NCBI GenBank assembly: GCA_964433675.1 | Contig: CAYSSJ010000005.1 | Location: 1-64,000 of the forward strand | DNA from: CAYSSJ01 sp964433675 | GTDB lineage: Bacteria > Cloacimonadota > Cloacimonadia > Cloacimonadales > TCS61 | Direction: 5' to 3' | Length of the DNA stretch: 64,000 nt | Shown: positions 7,455 through 16,477 of the stretch, piece after piece | Layout of the letters: each line of letters opens with the position of its first letter | How positions within the stretch are numbered: the stretch's first letter is position 1 | Translations under genes and position numbers: made by a program | The notes under the pieces: generated by a model | What the model was told of the DNA's origin: nothing | Database searches by the model: none | What the model saw: only the letters and a program-made list of their open reading frames with translations

Positions 7455-9538
7455 TGAAAAATTGCATGATTATTTGTATGCTAATTATGTATGTAGCACT
7501 TATTTCCCAAACGGCAGTCCCACCTACTGCAGTAAACGGAACAGAAAATGGTCAATTTATAAATTCAGATCGAAAAGAAAGGCAACCGAATTACGAATTT
7601 GGTCGAGTGCCATTACCAATGGGTATCAATTTTGATTATTATATGCCCGGCGGTTTGAATAGTTCACCTGTAGGATTGCAGCATCCGACTGATGAAGGGA
7701 TATATATAGTAAATAGACGCAGTGAAACTCAGGAAGCAGTTAGCAGGGCATGGTATGCTTATATTGACGAAAATGGAGAATTACATATTATTGATCGATT
7801 ATCTACCATCGTAAGACAAGAAGGATTCCCTAGTATAGATATCGATCCATTAAGCTCCAATCCTATAGTAGCATGGAATAGGTTGATGGCTAACCAGACA
7901 GATTGGGAGGTAGTCTATTCTTATGATGTGTATAGTATGATGTCTGAGCCAGGTTTATGGATGAGTCCTTTAGCAATTATAGATCCTCTCTCTTCTCCGC
8001 ATCCCAATCCCGCCTTTGATGGTGATCAATTTATCAATCCGATTTTGTTAATCGGGCAATCTCCTATGCCAGATAAACGGAGAGTTTATGTAGCGGCGTT
8101 CAATGCCGAGGATAACCCAGTAACCGGTGAACAGGTAGCTAATCCTGTTATCGCCTATGCAGACTTTGATGAGAGTGATCTATGGGGGCAAACTCAATTG
8201 GATTGGAATTATAACAGTATCCCGGGAATTGACCAATGGCATCTGGATGGTTTGAGACAGCCTTTTATGTCTATGGCAGTTTCCGAAACTGATGGTAAAC
8301 TGGCATTCTTCGGTTGGAATAGAGTTTTGGACGGTGATGAGAATGCGACTCCACTGGATAAAAAACTATTTATCTTTGTTAATGAGAATTATGGAGAAGG
8401 TGAATGGCTATATCATTCCACACCCGGTTATTTCGAACTTGGTGAGATAGAAAATCCCACTCATGCCAATGGTGATCCGATGTTCCCGCTGGAACCGGGA
8501 GAGGAATTGTATTGGGATATTAAGTTTTCAAACCATCAAAATAGTCTGTTCTTAGATAATGATTTTAAGCTGATAACTATGCAAAACCTATGGCTGCACA
8601 AAAGCGATGAGAATCAGATGCCGACAGATGAGCACTTTGATTTGTTCGGCTTCCCCAAAGTATTCATATTCGATTTTGTCACCGAAGAATTTACCATGTA
8701 CAATGTCGGTTTGATCGGTGATCCAGATCTGTATCATAATACGCCTGTATTGCCGTGGGACCCGTATGGAGAAGGTATCCAATATGATGAAGATGGTTTT
8801 GTGATCACCGAGCTCGGTTGGCCCATCTGGCATCATGATCCCGAATATGCTATTTATGAGAATAAACATAAAGTTGCCGTCAATGAAGAGCATGGCTTAG
8901 TTGCTGCCGTATGGAACCAGAATATAACCGACCCCGGATCAGCTGGCATACCTGAAATTGCTATAGCTATTTCTAATGATCTAGGGCTTTCCTGGCATGA
9001 AACTATATATCTGAACCCGGAGAATGTCCCTGAATTGGAAGATATGATCCCCGCCTATACTTATCCCGCTACTCAGATAGAATTTCTTGGCTATAATGAC
9101 TTGGGAAGGCTGCATCTTATGTTCTCATCTCCAAATTCCTACGAACCATTCCCGGGGATAGGAGCCAGTCTGGGTGCAGAAATGTATTACGCTGCTTTAG
9201 ATATAGATTTCTATCCATGTCCTCCTCCTCCGCATGCAGATGATAATGAAATAGTAGCCCAAAGCGTTATGCTACAGCAAAACTATCCCAATCCATTCAA
9301 TCCGGAGACAACGATAAAATTTTCCTTGCTTCAGCAGAGTAATGTGAAACTGCAGATTTTCAATATCAGAGGACAGATAGTGAAAACTTTGTTAGATGAA
9401 GAGAAACTGCCCGGAGAGCATATGGTGGCATGGAACGGTAAAGATGATAATGGCAGAGAGCTAGCCTCCGCTATTTATCTATATAAGTTGAAGTCAGAGA
9501 AAGATGTAGTTACCCGCAAAATGATGCTTCTCAAGTAA
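7451..9538 (+). CDS. Secreted protein with C-terminal sorting tail, possibly propeller-like
   Basis: The 695-residue product starts at tandem ATGs (7451 or 7454) behind AAGGAGG. An N-terminal signal peptide (MMKNCMIICMLIMYVALISQ) is clear. The body contains sialidase-like wording such as AIAISNDLGLSWHETIY, suggesting a beta-propeller with BNR/Asp-box-like repeats, but this is weak. The last 90 residues are the NYPNPFNPETTIKF...IYLYKLKS...MMLLK tail found on four other products here. Transcription may come from the duplicated cassette promoter at 7192. No enzymatic activity can be assigned. Confidence 0.88.
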   Translation: MMKNCMIICMLIMYVALISQTAVPPTAVNGTENGQFINSDRKERQPNYEFGRVPLPMGINFDYYMPGGLNSSPVGLQHPTDEGIYIVNRRSETQEAVSRAWYAYIDENGELHIIDRLSTIVRQEGFPSIDIDPLSSNPIVAWNRLMANQTDWEVVYSYDVYSMMSEPGLWMSPLAIIDPLSSPHPNPAFDGDQFINPILLIGQSPMPDKRRVYVAAFNAEDNPVTGEQVANPVIAYADFDESDLWGQTQLDWNYNSIPGIDQWHLDGLRQPFMSMAVSETDGKLAFFGWNRVLDGDENATPLDKKLFIFVNENYGEGEWLYHSTPGYFELGEIENPTHANGDPMFPLEPGEELYWDIKFSNHQNSLFLDNDFKLITMQNLWLHKSDENQMPTDEHFDLFGFPKVFIFDFVTEEFTMYNVGLIGDPDLYHNTPVLPWDPYGEGIQYDEDGFVITELGWPIWHHDPEYAIYENKHKVAVNEEHGLVAAVWNQNITDPGSAGIPEIAIAISNDLGLSWHETIYLNPENVPELEDMIPAYTYPATQIEFLGYNDLGRLHLMFSSPNSYEPFPGIGASLGAEMYYAALDIDFYPCPPPPHADDNEIVAQSVMLQQNYPNPFNPETTIKFSLLQQSNVKLQIFNIRGQIVKTLLDEEKLPGEHMVAWNGKDDNGRELASAIYLYKLKSEKDVVTRKMMLLK

Positions 9539-9568
9539 GCTGATAGCGGGTGGAAAATCAAGAAATTA

Positions 9569-9598
9569 TTTGACATGAAAGCATAGCTTTTAGATTTG
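9569..9598 (+). promoter_or_regulatory. Promoter of the thiamine operon
   Basis: TTTG (9569-9572), 19 bases, then TAGATTTG (9591-9598) matches the Bacteroidota -33/-7 consensus (TTTG, TAnnTTTG). TTGACA overlaps the first box. It lies about 25 bases before the riboswitch aptamer. Confidence 0.55.
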
Positions 9599-9622
9599 GT
9601 GGAAAAGGATCATAAAAGGAAA

Positions 9623-9756
9623 GCAGGGGTGGTTTCATAAAAAAACCTGAGATTATACCCTTTGAACCTGATCCGGGTAATGCCGGCGTAGGGAGAGAAA
9701 AAAACTTCCATCAGCCCGATGCATTACCCTCCTGAGTGAGATTAATTTAAGGAGGG
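9623..9756 (+). promoter_or_regulatory. TPP riboswitch with translational expression platform
   Basis: The aptamer (about 9623-9697) has the conserved CTGAGA, ACCCTTTGAACCTGATC, and GGGTAATGCCGGCGTAGGGA segments of the THI element. Downstream, GCATTACCC (9721-9729) is perfectly complementary to aptamer bases GGGTAATGC (9675-9683). The overlapping CCCTCCT (9727-9733) is complementary to the thi4 ribosome site AGGAGGG (9750-9756). The two pairings exclude each other. With TPP bound, the aptamer would hold 9675-9683, freeing 9727-9733 to mask the ribosome site; without TPP the site would be open. There is no U-run, so translational control is favoured. The switch logic is inferred from complementarity. 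Confidence 0.93.
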
Positions 9757-9759
9757 AAT

Positions 9760-10533
9760 ATGGAAAACAAAGTATCGAAAGGGATTATCAAATCTTTTTT
9801 CGACAAGCTCGACACACATTTAGAGAACGACATCATCGTAGTGGGAGGAGGTCCTTCCGGTTTAGTGGCTGCTCAAACACTGGCAAGTGAAGGTTACAAA
9901 ACAGCTTTAATCGAAAAAAACTTAGCTCCCGGTGGCGGTATGTGGGGCGGAGCAATGCTCTTCAATAAAATAATCGTGCAGCAAGAGGCAATCCCCATAC
10001 TCGATGAATATAATATCTCTTATACTCATTATTCAGAAAACCTATATACCTGCGACTCTATAGAAGCTACCGCAGCACTCATCTATGCAGGAACAAAAGC
10101 AGGTGTTGGATTCTTTAACGGTATCAATGTTGAAGATGTTATTGTTTCTGACGACAGAGTCGGCGGAATAGTCATTAATTGGCTTCCGGTAACATTAAAT
10201 AAGATGCACGTCGATCCCTTGATGATCACTGCTAAAGTTGTTTTAGACGCAACTGGACATCCTTCGGAAGTTTCTCGTTTGTTAGATAATAAAAACGATA
10301 TAAGACTCTCTACAGAAACCGGAAGCATCTTAGGTGAAAGATCGATGTCGGTGGAAAAAGGAGAAAAGGCCGTGGTGGAATGCACCCGAAGCATCTATCC
10401 GGGGTTATATGTGTCGGGTATGGCTGCTAACAATGTTCATGGGAAAAGCCGTATGGGACCTATCTTCGGAGGTATGCTCTTGTCCGGGAAAAAAGCAGCA
10501 AAGTTGATTGCCGCAGAAATAAATGGGAGCTAG
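9760..10533 (+). CDS. thi4: Thi4-family thiazole synthase, His type
   Basis: Makes the thiazole moiety of thiamine from NAD and glycine. The 257-residue protein has an FAD/NAD-type Rossmann start (IIVVGGGPSG, residues 25-34), the APGGGMWGG segment (56-64) and RMGPIFGGM (231-239), as in the Thi4 family. At the sulfur-donor position, where yeast has a sacrificial Cys, it reads KMHVDP with His150, the arrangement of archaeal sulfide-using Thi4 that turns over. It is the first gene after the TPP riboswitch, and no thiG, thiS, thiF or thiH is in the operon. The catalytic mode is inferred from the residue; family membership is strong. Confidence 0.93.
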   Translation: MENKVSKGIIKSFFDKLDTHLENDIIVVGGGPSGLVAAQTLASEGYKTALIEKNLAPGGGMWGGAMLFNKIIVQQEAIPILDEYNISYTHYSENLYTCDSIEATAALIYAGTKAGVGFFNGINVEDVIVSDDRVGGIVINWLPVTLNKMHVDPLMITAKVVLDATGHPSEVSRLLDNKNDIRLSTETGSILGERSMSVEKGEKAVVECTRSIYPGLYVSGMAANNVHGKSRMGPIFGGMLLSGKKAAKLIAAEINGS

Positions 10534-10542
10534 CGAGGTTAT

Positions 10543-11199
10543 ATGTCGCAGGAACAGATGAAAGACTTCGGATTATATGTAATCATTACCGAGCCTGTGC
10601 TATCTTATGAAGAAATAGCTGAAATATGTGTTGTAGAAGAAGTAACAATGCTGCAATTACGTGAAAAAAATCTTTCCGATAGAGAATTATTAGCTGCTGC
10701 CCAAAGGGTGCAAAAAATTACAGCAGGAACGACAACCAACTTCATAATCAACGACCGCCCCGATATTGCTTATCTTTCGAATGCAGACGGTTATCATTTG
10801 GGACAGGATGATTTACCTTTAACTGCTGTTAGAAAAATTTTTCCCCATCTTAAGAAAGATAAGAAAATGCTTGCCGGCTTATCAACCCATAACCTTTCCC
10901 AGCTTGAGCAAGCTATCAAACTAAAACCCGACTATCTCGGTTTCGGTCCGGTTTATAACACGCCAACCAAAGCCAATCCCGATCCGGTGGTAGAGATCGA
11001 TCTTTTAAAACAAGCTCTAAGGGTGGCTTCTGTACCGGTGGTAGCTATAGGCGGAATCGACGCAACTAACATTGATCAGGTATTAGCAGCCGGGGCAAAG
11101 AATGTTGCCTTAGTCCGCTATTTTATGCAGTCTAAAAATTTACAGCAAAGAATCAAACACATTAAATCAAAAATTCAAACATATGAGGAGAATTTATGA
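10543..11199 (+). CDS. thiE: Thiamine-phosphate synthase (first copy)
   Basis: Joins HMP pyrophosphate to thiazole phosphate. The 218-residue TIM barrel has the family motifs LQLREK, INDRPDIA, HLGQDD, LGFGPVYNTPTK and AIGGI. It differs from standard ThiE near the end, where NVALVRYFMQ replaces the usual GVAVVSAI phosphate-binding segment, so its activity may be altered. It starts 10 bases after thi4, and its stop overlaps the thiC start (ATGA). A second, more canonical thiE lies at 13288. Confidence 0.92.
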   Translation: MSQEQMKDFGLYVIITEPVLSYEEIAEICVVEEVTMLQLREKNLSDRELLAAAQRVQKITAGTTTNFIINDRPDIAYLSNADGYHLGQDDLPLTAVRKIFPHLKKDKKMLAGLSTHNLSQLEQAIKLKPDYLGFGPVYNTPTKANPDPVVEIDLLKQALRVASVPVVAIGGIDATNIDQVLAAGAKNVALVRYFMQSKNLQQRIKHIKSKIQTYEENL

Positions 11200-12464
11200 C
11201 CCAAACAGAGAAAGCCAGAAAAAACATAATCACACCGGAAATGAAACAAGCAGCCGCATACGAGGATGTGCCACCCCATCAAATAAGGGAAGGATTGGCG
11301 AACGGTACAATAGTCATCCCAAAAAATATCAACCATGATTTCCCCGCTCGCGCTATCGGAGCCGGGCTATCCACCAAACTCAATGCCAATATCGGAACAT
11401 CCGAGACTCGAATGAATCCGGACGAAGAGCTCTGCAAGCTGGAATGCGCAATAAAATATGGTGCAGATAGTATAATGGATCTTTCCACCGGTGGAGAATT
11501 GGATAATATCAGAAAGATATTACTAAACAATTCGCCGGTGATGTTCGGTACTGTTCCTATCTATAGTGTGATGTCCAAGCTGATGCAAGCCGGTAAGAAC
11601 ATGAACAATATGACCTCAGAGATGCTGATCTCAGAGATAGAAAAGCAAGCCGAAGAGGGTGTCGATTTTATGACTCTGCATTGTGGTATTACCAAAAAGA
11701 GCTTGCTGTATCATAAGGATAACGAAAGAGTCGCAGGGATAGTCAGTCGTGGTGGTGCTCTTATCAAACAATGGATCATCAAAACAGGACAAGAAAACCC
11801 GCTCTATGAGTATTACGACAAAATACTGTCAATCTGTAGTCGTTATGACGTAACTATAAGTTTAGGAGATGGATTTCGTCCCGGTTCCATCGCTGATGCA
11901 GGCGATAGCTCCCAAACTGCCGAATTGATGGTGATGGGTGAATTAGTAAAACGCGCCCGCACTGCCGGTGTGCAAGTGATGGTCGAAGGTCCCGGTCATG
12001 TTCCATTGCATGAAATCGAATCGCAAATGATAATGGCAAAGAAACTTACCTTTGATGCTCCACTTTATGTTCTCGGTCCTCTGGTAACCGATAGTGCACC
12101 CGGCTACGACCATATCACCGGTGCGATCGGCGGTGCATTGGCAGCCTCACATGGCGCTGATTTCCTCTGCTATGTAACTCCGGCAGAACATGTTTGCCTC
12201 CCGGATATCGAAGATGTCAAGCTGGGAGTGATCAGCACCAAAATTGCCGCTCATGCGGCTGATATCGCCAAAGGTATCCAAAAAGCAAAACAAAGAGACG
12301 AAACTATGTCTCACTTCCGGAGAAATCTCGATTGGGAAGGGATGTTAAAAACCGCCTTGGACCCGGAAATGCCTTCTAAAAGACACGAAAAGATCGGCAT
12401 GGATAACTCACCCTGCTCTATGTGCGGGAATCTCTGTGCCATAAAAGTAGATAGCGATACATAA
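11196..12464 (+). CDS. thiC: Phosphomethylpyrimidine synthase
   Basis: Radical SAM enzyme that rearranges aminoimidazole ribotide to HMP phosphate. The 422-residue protein is the short form of the family. It carries IGTSETRMN, MDLSTGG, MVEGPGHVP, LGPLVTD and GADFLCYVTPAEH, and the C-terminal cluster motif CSMCGNLC with cysteines 407, 410 and 414. It overlaps thiE by four bases behind GAGGAG. Together with thi4 it gives a complete de novo supply of both thiamine halves. Confidence 0.96.
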   Translation: MTQTEKARKNIITPEMKQAAAYEDVPPHQIREGLANGTIVIPKNINHDFPARAIGAGLSTKLNANIGTSETRMNPDEELCKLECAIKYGADSIMDLSTGGELDNIRKILLNNSPVMFGTVPIYSVMSKLMQAGKNMNNMTSEMLISEIEKQAEEGVDFMTLHCGITKKSLLYHKDNERVAGIVSRGGALIKQWIIKTGQENPLYEYYDKILSICSRYDVTISLGDGFRPGSIADAGDSSQTAELMVMGELVKRARTAGVQVMVEGPGHVPLHEIESQMIMAKKLTFDAPLYVLGPLVTDSAPGYDHITGAIGGALAASHGADFLCYVTPAEHVCLPDIEDVKLGVISTKIAAHAADIAKGIQKAKQRDETMSHFRRNLDWEGMLKTALDPEMPSKRHEKIGMDNSPCSMCGNLCAIKVDSDT

Positions 12465-12474
12465 GGAGGATAGA

Positions 12475-13281
12475 ATGAAGATCGATGCAAAAACCGTATG
12501 CGCAGACCTGAAGAAAATACGCGAGCAAAGACCACTCGTTCATAGTATCACCAACTATGTAGTGATGAACAGCACAGCCAATGCTCTACTCTCACTGGGC
12601 GCCTCACCCGTGATGGCTCATGCAGAAGAAGAGATGGAGGATATGGTTGCTATTGCAAGTGCTCTGGTGATCAATATCGGGACGCTTAGCAAAAATTGGA
12701 TCATCGCAATGCACAAAGCTATGCAAGTAGCTTCCGAAAAGAATATCCCCATCATTTTAGACCCTGTCGGTGCAGGAGCTACCAAATACCGTACCGACAC
12801 AGTTCATGCTCTGATAAACAATATCAGACCTTCGGTAATCCGTGGAAATGCTTCCGAGATTATGGCTGTACATAGAGCAGAAGATAGTCAGACCAAAGGA
12901 GTGGATAGTACACACAGCTCACAATCGGCTCTGGAAGCAGCAAAGCAACTGGCAAAAAAGTTTGATTGCGTTGTCAGCATCAGTGGCGAAACTGATATAA
13001 TTATTGGCAGAGATGGGATTGTAGAGGTGCACAACGGCAACAAACTAATGCCGCTAGTAACCGGCTTGGGCTGTACTGCCAGTGTAATCACCGCTGCTTT
13101 TTGCGCTGTGAACGATGATTATCTCTCAGCTTCAACCCATGCTATGGCTCTGATGGGCATCTGCGGAGAAAATGCAGCGAAAAAGTCTCACGGTCCCGGT
13201 AGTATGCAGATGAATTTTATAGATGAGCTTTACAATATAAACGACAACACTATCATCAACTCACTCAAACTGGAAACTTAG
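12475..13281 (+). CDS. thiM: Hydroxyethylthiazole kinase
   Basis: Phosphorylates salvaged hydroxyethylthiazole. The 268-residue ribokinase-like protein has the opening PLVHSITNYVVMN, the ILDPVGAGAT segment, VIRGNASEI and VTGLGCTAS with the conserved Cys. It starts 10 bases after thiC behind AAGGAGG. It represents a salvage branch inside a biosynthetic operon. Confidence 0.95.
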   Translation: MKIDAKTVCADLKKIREQRPLVHSITNYVVMNSTANALLSLGASPVMAHAEEEMEDMVAIASALVINIGTLSKNWIIAMHKAMQVASEKNIPIILDPVGAGATKYRTDTVHALINNIRPSVIRGNASEIMAVHRAEDSQTKGVDSTHSSQSALEAAKQLAKKFDCVVSISGETDIIIGRDGIVEVHNGNKLMPLVTGLGCTASVITAAFCAVNDDYLSASTHAMALMGICGENAAKKSHGPGSMQMNFIDELYNINDNTIINSLKLET

Positions 13282-13287
13282 AGAAAT

Positions 13288-13941
13288 ATGCAAAGAAAGA
13301 TAGATTGGAGCTTGTATCTAGTTACCGACAGAGAACTCAGTTTGGGACGCTCTCTGGAAGAAATCGTCAGTGCTGCTGTTTCCGGTGGAGTGAGTGTGGT
13401 GCAACTCAGGGAAAAATCTATCTCAACAAGAGATTTTATCTCACTGGCGAAGAGAATCAAAGCTATCATAAAAGACAAAAACATTCCACTAATCATAAAT
13501 GATCGTGTAGATGTAGCTCTTGCCTGTGAAGCTGATGGTGTGCATCTGGGACAGGAAGATATGCCAGTGGATATTGCCCGAAAGGTTTTGGGTAAAGAAT
13601 CGATCATCGGTTTATCAGTGGAGAATATGGAACAGGTAAAAGCAGCCGAAAAGCTGGCTGTCGATTATCTGGGAGTGAGCCCGATATTCAAAACTCCTAC
13701 CAAAACAGATACTAAAGGAGAATGGGGATTGGATGGTTTGAGACAAATCCGCCAATTTTCTCGTCATCCTTTGATAGCAATAGGCGGCATAAACAGCGCT
13801 AATGTTCAAGAAGTTGTCCGTGCAGGCGCTCATGGCATTGCGGTGGTTTCCGCTATCTGCTCTGCCAAAGATCCAAAGAACAGTGCCGCAAACCTAAGAG
13901 CGCTGATAGAAGCAGCTCGAGAGAACTTTAATGAGGAGTGA
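13288..13941 (+). CDS. thiE: Thiamine-phosphate synthase (second copy)
   Basis: The 217-residue protein keeps all ThiE motifs: VQLREK, INDRVDVA, HLGQED, LGVSPIFKTPTK, AIGGI, and the standard end segment HGIAVVSAI. It is more canonical than the copy at 10543, to which it is only moderately similar, so this looks like an old duplication or separate acquisition. It sits between thiM and thiL, six bases after thiM, with a weak GAGAAA ribosome site. Confidence 0.94.
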   Translation: MQRKIDWSLYLVTDRELSLGRSLEEIVSAAVSGGVSVVQLREKSISTRDFISLAKRIKAIIKDKNIPLIINDRVDVALACEADGVHLGQEDMPVDIARKVLGKESIIGLSVENMEQVKAAEKLAVDYLGVSPIFKTPTKTDTKGEWGLDGLRQIRQFSRHPLIAIGGINSANVQEVVRAGAHGIAVVSAICSAKDPKNSAANLRALIEAARENFNEE

Positions 13942-13945
13942 TAAT

Positions 13946-14956
13946 ATGAAACTAAAAGAACTAGGCGAATTTGCCTTTATCGATCGGTTTTCAAAAGCAT
14001 TCCAAACCGCTTCGAAAAATCATCTGCTAGGTATCGGAGACGATTGTGCCGTCATCCCCATAGATGATGAGAATTCGCAATTAGTTACCACAGATACCTT
14101 GGTGGATTCTATCCATTTCATCAGCTCAAAGACCGATCCGATAGATTTGGGTTACAAAGCTCTGGCTGTGAATTTGAGCGATATTGCCGCTATGGGCGGA
14201 ACCCCGAAATATGCCTTCCTCTGCCTTACTACACCACAAGATATAGAAGTGGAATGGTACGATAAATTTTTCGACGGATTTAAGCAATGCTGTGACCAAT
14301 TTGAGGTGAAACTCTTGGGCGGCGATATGACAAAAACTACTTCTCATCTGGTCATCACCGTATCTCTGTTGGGTACGGCAGCGAAAGATAAAATCAAATT
14401 CCGCTCCACAGCAAAACCGGGCGATCTGATCTGCGTGACCGGCAAAATAGGAGATTCGGTAGGTGGTTTGCATGCATATATGAATAGTCTGCCAAATTCG
14501 GAAGCGGTAGAATACCTCAAAAATGCACATTTCAGACCCTACCCTCACATCGCTGAGGGGAAATGGCTCGCTGCCCATACCGGTGTACACGCTATGCTCG
14601 ATATTTCTGATGGGATAGAGTCCGATATACAACGCATTATGGAAAAATCCGGTTGTGGGGCAGAGATAGAACTGACCGAGCTTCCCTTATCCGACCACTA
14701 TATCGATATTGGTAGAGATCAGGGCTGGGATATCTGGGAGCTGGCACTCACCGGAGGTGAAGATTATTGCCTCATGCTTACTCTTGATCCAAAACATTAC
14801 GCAAAAATCGCAGATCAGTTCGCTTCTCAATTCAATAAAAACCTCAGCAAAATAGGAAATATTACTGATAAGAAAGCGGAGCTGAAGCTTACATTCGAGG
14901 GGGAAGGTCATGAAATCACCAAAAGAGGGTACAATCATTTCAGAGAAGCGGACTGA
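13946..14956 (+). CDS. thiL: Thiamine-monophosphate kinase
   Basis: Converts thiamine phosphate to TPP, the ligand of the upstream riboswitch. The 336-residue protein shows GIGDDCAVI, DTLVDSIHF, ALAVNLSDIAAMGG, LGGDMTK and LDISDGIESDI, the ATP/Mg-binding motifs of the PurM-like family. ATG 13946 is preferred because GAGGAG stands eight bases upstream; an in-frame ATG at 13931 overlaps the end of thiE. Confidence 0.95.
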   Translation: MKLKELGEFAFIDRFSKAFQTASKNHLLGIGDDCAVIPIDDENSQLVTTDTLVDSIHFISSKTDPIDLGYKALAVNLSDIAAMGGTPKYAFLCLTTPQDIEVEWYDKFFDGFKQCCDQFEVKLLGGDMTKTTSHLVITVSLLGTAAKDKIKFRSTAKPGDLICVTGKIGDSVGGLHAYMNSLPNSEAVEYLKNAHFRPYPHIAEGKWLAAHTGVHAMLDISDGIESDIQRIMEKSGCGAEIELTELPLSDHYIDIGRDQGWDIWELALTGGEDYCLMLTLDPKHYAKIADQFASQFNKNLSKIGNITDKKAELKLTFEGEGHEITKRGYNHFREAD

Positions 14957-14971
14957 AAAAAGGAGGATATA

Positions 14972-15649
14972 ATGCAATCTCGTCAATTTTATGATGAATT
15001 GAATGATAATTATATTTGGCAGAAGATAAAATCTCATCCATTTGTTACCGGTATCGCCGATGGGAGTTTATCCAAAAAGAAATATGAATTTTTTCTCAAA
15101 CAAGATTATCTCTATCTTATCGAATTTGCCAAACTACTGGCTCTTGCCGTAGTAAAAGCCGATAATCCGGCAGATATGAGCTACTTCTCCAATCTTCTGG
15201 ATGTAACTCTAAACACTGAGATGGATCTTCATCGTCAAACCTGCAATGAATTCGGTATCAGTACTGATGAATTGCTAACCACTCAGCCGGCGATGATTAC
15301 AGTTGCCTACACCAATTTCTTACTAAAAGCCGGTTATGAAGGCAGTTTTGAGGACATTCTGGCAGTTCTGCTACCTTGCGCAGCCGGTTATGAGGAAATT
15401 GCTTCTCATCTGCTCTCCCAAGGTGCTGCAACGAAAGATAAATTTTACCAACAGTGGTTGGAGATGTATAGTAGTGAGGGATATCGTAGTCTGGTTGCTT
15501 GGCTGATAGAGAGAATGAACAAAGCAGCAAAGACTTCATCTGCCAAAGATAGAGACCGCTGGCATCGTCTTTATCTCACCAGCGCAAGATTCGAATACCT
15601 CTTTTTCGAGATGAGCTGGAAATGCAATTTTTGGTTTGATGAATCTTAA
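14972..15649 (+). CDS. tenA: TenA-family thiaminase II / aminopyrimidine aminohydrolase
   Basis: Regenerates the pyrimidine half from degraded thiamine. The 225-residue all-helical protein has the TenA signature around LLPCAAGYEEI, with the nucleophilic Cys and following Tyr, and the end segment FEYLFFEMSW. ATG follows AAGGAGG. Its presence with thiM and thiD indicates salvage of thiamine breakdown products. Confidence 0.93.
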   Translation: MQSRQFYDELNDNYIWQKIKSHPFVTGIADGSLSKKKYEFFLKQDYLYLIEFAKLLALAVVKADNPADMSYFSNLLDVTLNTEMDLHRQTCNEFGISTDELLTTQPAMITVAYTNFLLKAGYEGSFEDILAVLLPCAAGYEEIASHLLSQGAATKDKFYQQWLEMYSSEGYRSLVAWLIERMNKAAKTSSAKDRDRWHRLYLTSARFEYLFFEMSWKCNFWFDES

Positions 15650-15672
15650 TCTAAACTGAAAGGAGTTAATTT

Positions 15673-16473
15673 ATGATTAGAAGAGCATTGACTATCGCAG
15701 GATCCGATAGTGGCGGTGGTGCAGGTATCCAAGCAGATTTGAAGACTTTTATGGCTTATGGCGTATTCGGAATGTCTGCAATAACCGCTATCACAGCACA
15801 AAACACCATCGGAGTGCAAAAGATAGCTGAACTGCCACTCGATATTATCGAAGCCCAAATCACATCCGTAATTACAGATATCGGAGTTGATGCGGTTAAA
15901 ACTGGGATGCTGGCTAATCCGGATATTGTAGAGTTGGTAGCGCAATCCATCCGAAAATATGACTTGAAAAATATTGTCGTGGATCCGGTAATGGTAGCCA
16001 AAAGCGGTGATTCTCTACTTTCGGATAAGGCGATCGAAACTATCAAAACCAGACTGCTTCCTCTGGCGGATGTGATAACTCCGAACCTGCCGGAAGCAGA
16101 AGTATTGCTGAGAAGAAAGATCGACACACTCGAAGACATGGAGAAAGCAGCACGAGATTTGCACAGTTCATCATCACAGACGGTAGTGATCAAAGGTGGG
16201 CACTTGGCTCAGGGAAACGAGATGATCGATATTGTGTATGACGGCAGAGATACAACCAAGCTACGAGGAGTTTTCATTAAAACGAAAAACACACATGGAA
16301 CCGGCTGTACGTTCGCCTCTGCTATTGCTGCCGGATTAGCAAAAGGTTATGAACCAAAAGTAGCTATCCGTACGGCTAAATTATACATCTCGGAAGCTAT
16401 CCGAACCGCATTACCACTGGGCAAAGGACACGGTCCTACCAATCACTATGCCGGACTCAATAGCAAATGGTAG
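15673..16473 (+). CDS. thiD: Hydroxymethylpyrimidine / phosphomethylpyrimidine kinase
   Basis: Phosphorylates HMP and HMP-P. The 266-residue ribokinase-fold protein begins ALTIAGSDSGGGAGIQADLK, and has VKTGML, VVDPVMVAKSG, ITPNLPEA and the catalytic THGTGCTFASAIAA segment. It is the last gene of the operon. Its stop lies only four bases from the end of the convergent birA, and no terminator hairpin is visible. Confidence 0.96.
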   Translation: MIRRALTIAGSDSGGGAGIQADLKTFMAYGVFGMSAITAITAQNTIGVQKIAELPLDIIEAQITSVITDIGVDAVKTGMLANPDIVELVAQSIRKYDLKNIVVDPVMVAKSGDSLLSDKAIETIKTRLLPLADVITPNLPEAEVLLRRKIDTLEDMEKAARDLHSSSSQTVVIKGGHLAQGNEMIDIVYDGRDTTKLRGVFIKTKNTHGTGCTFASAIAAGLAKGYEPKVAIRTAKLYISEAIRTALPLGKGHGPTNHYAGLNSKW

Positions 16474-16477
16474 AGGA

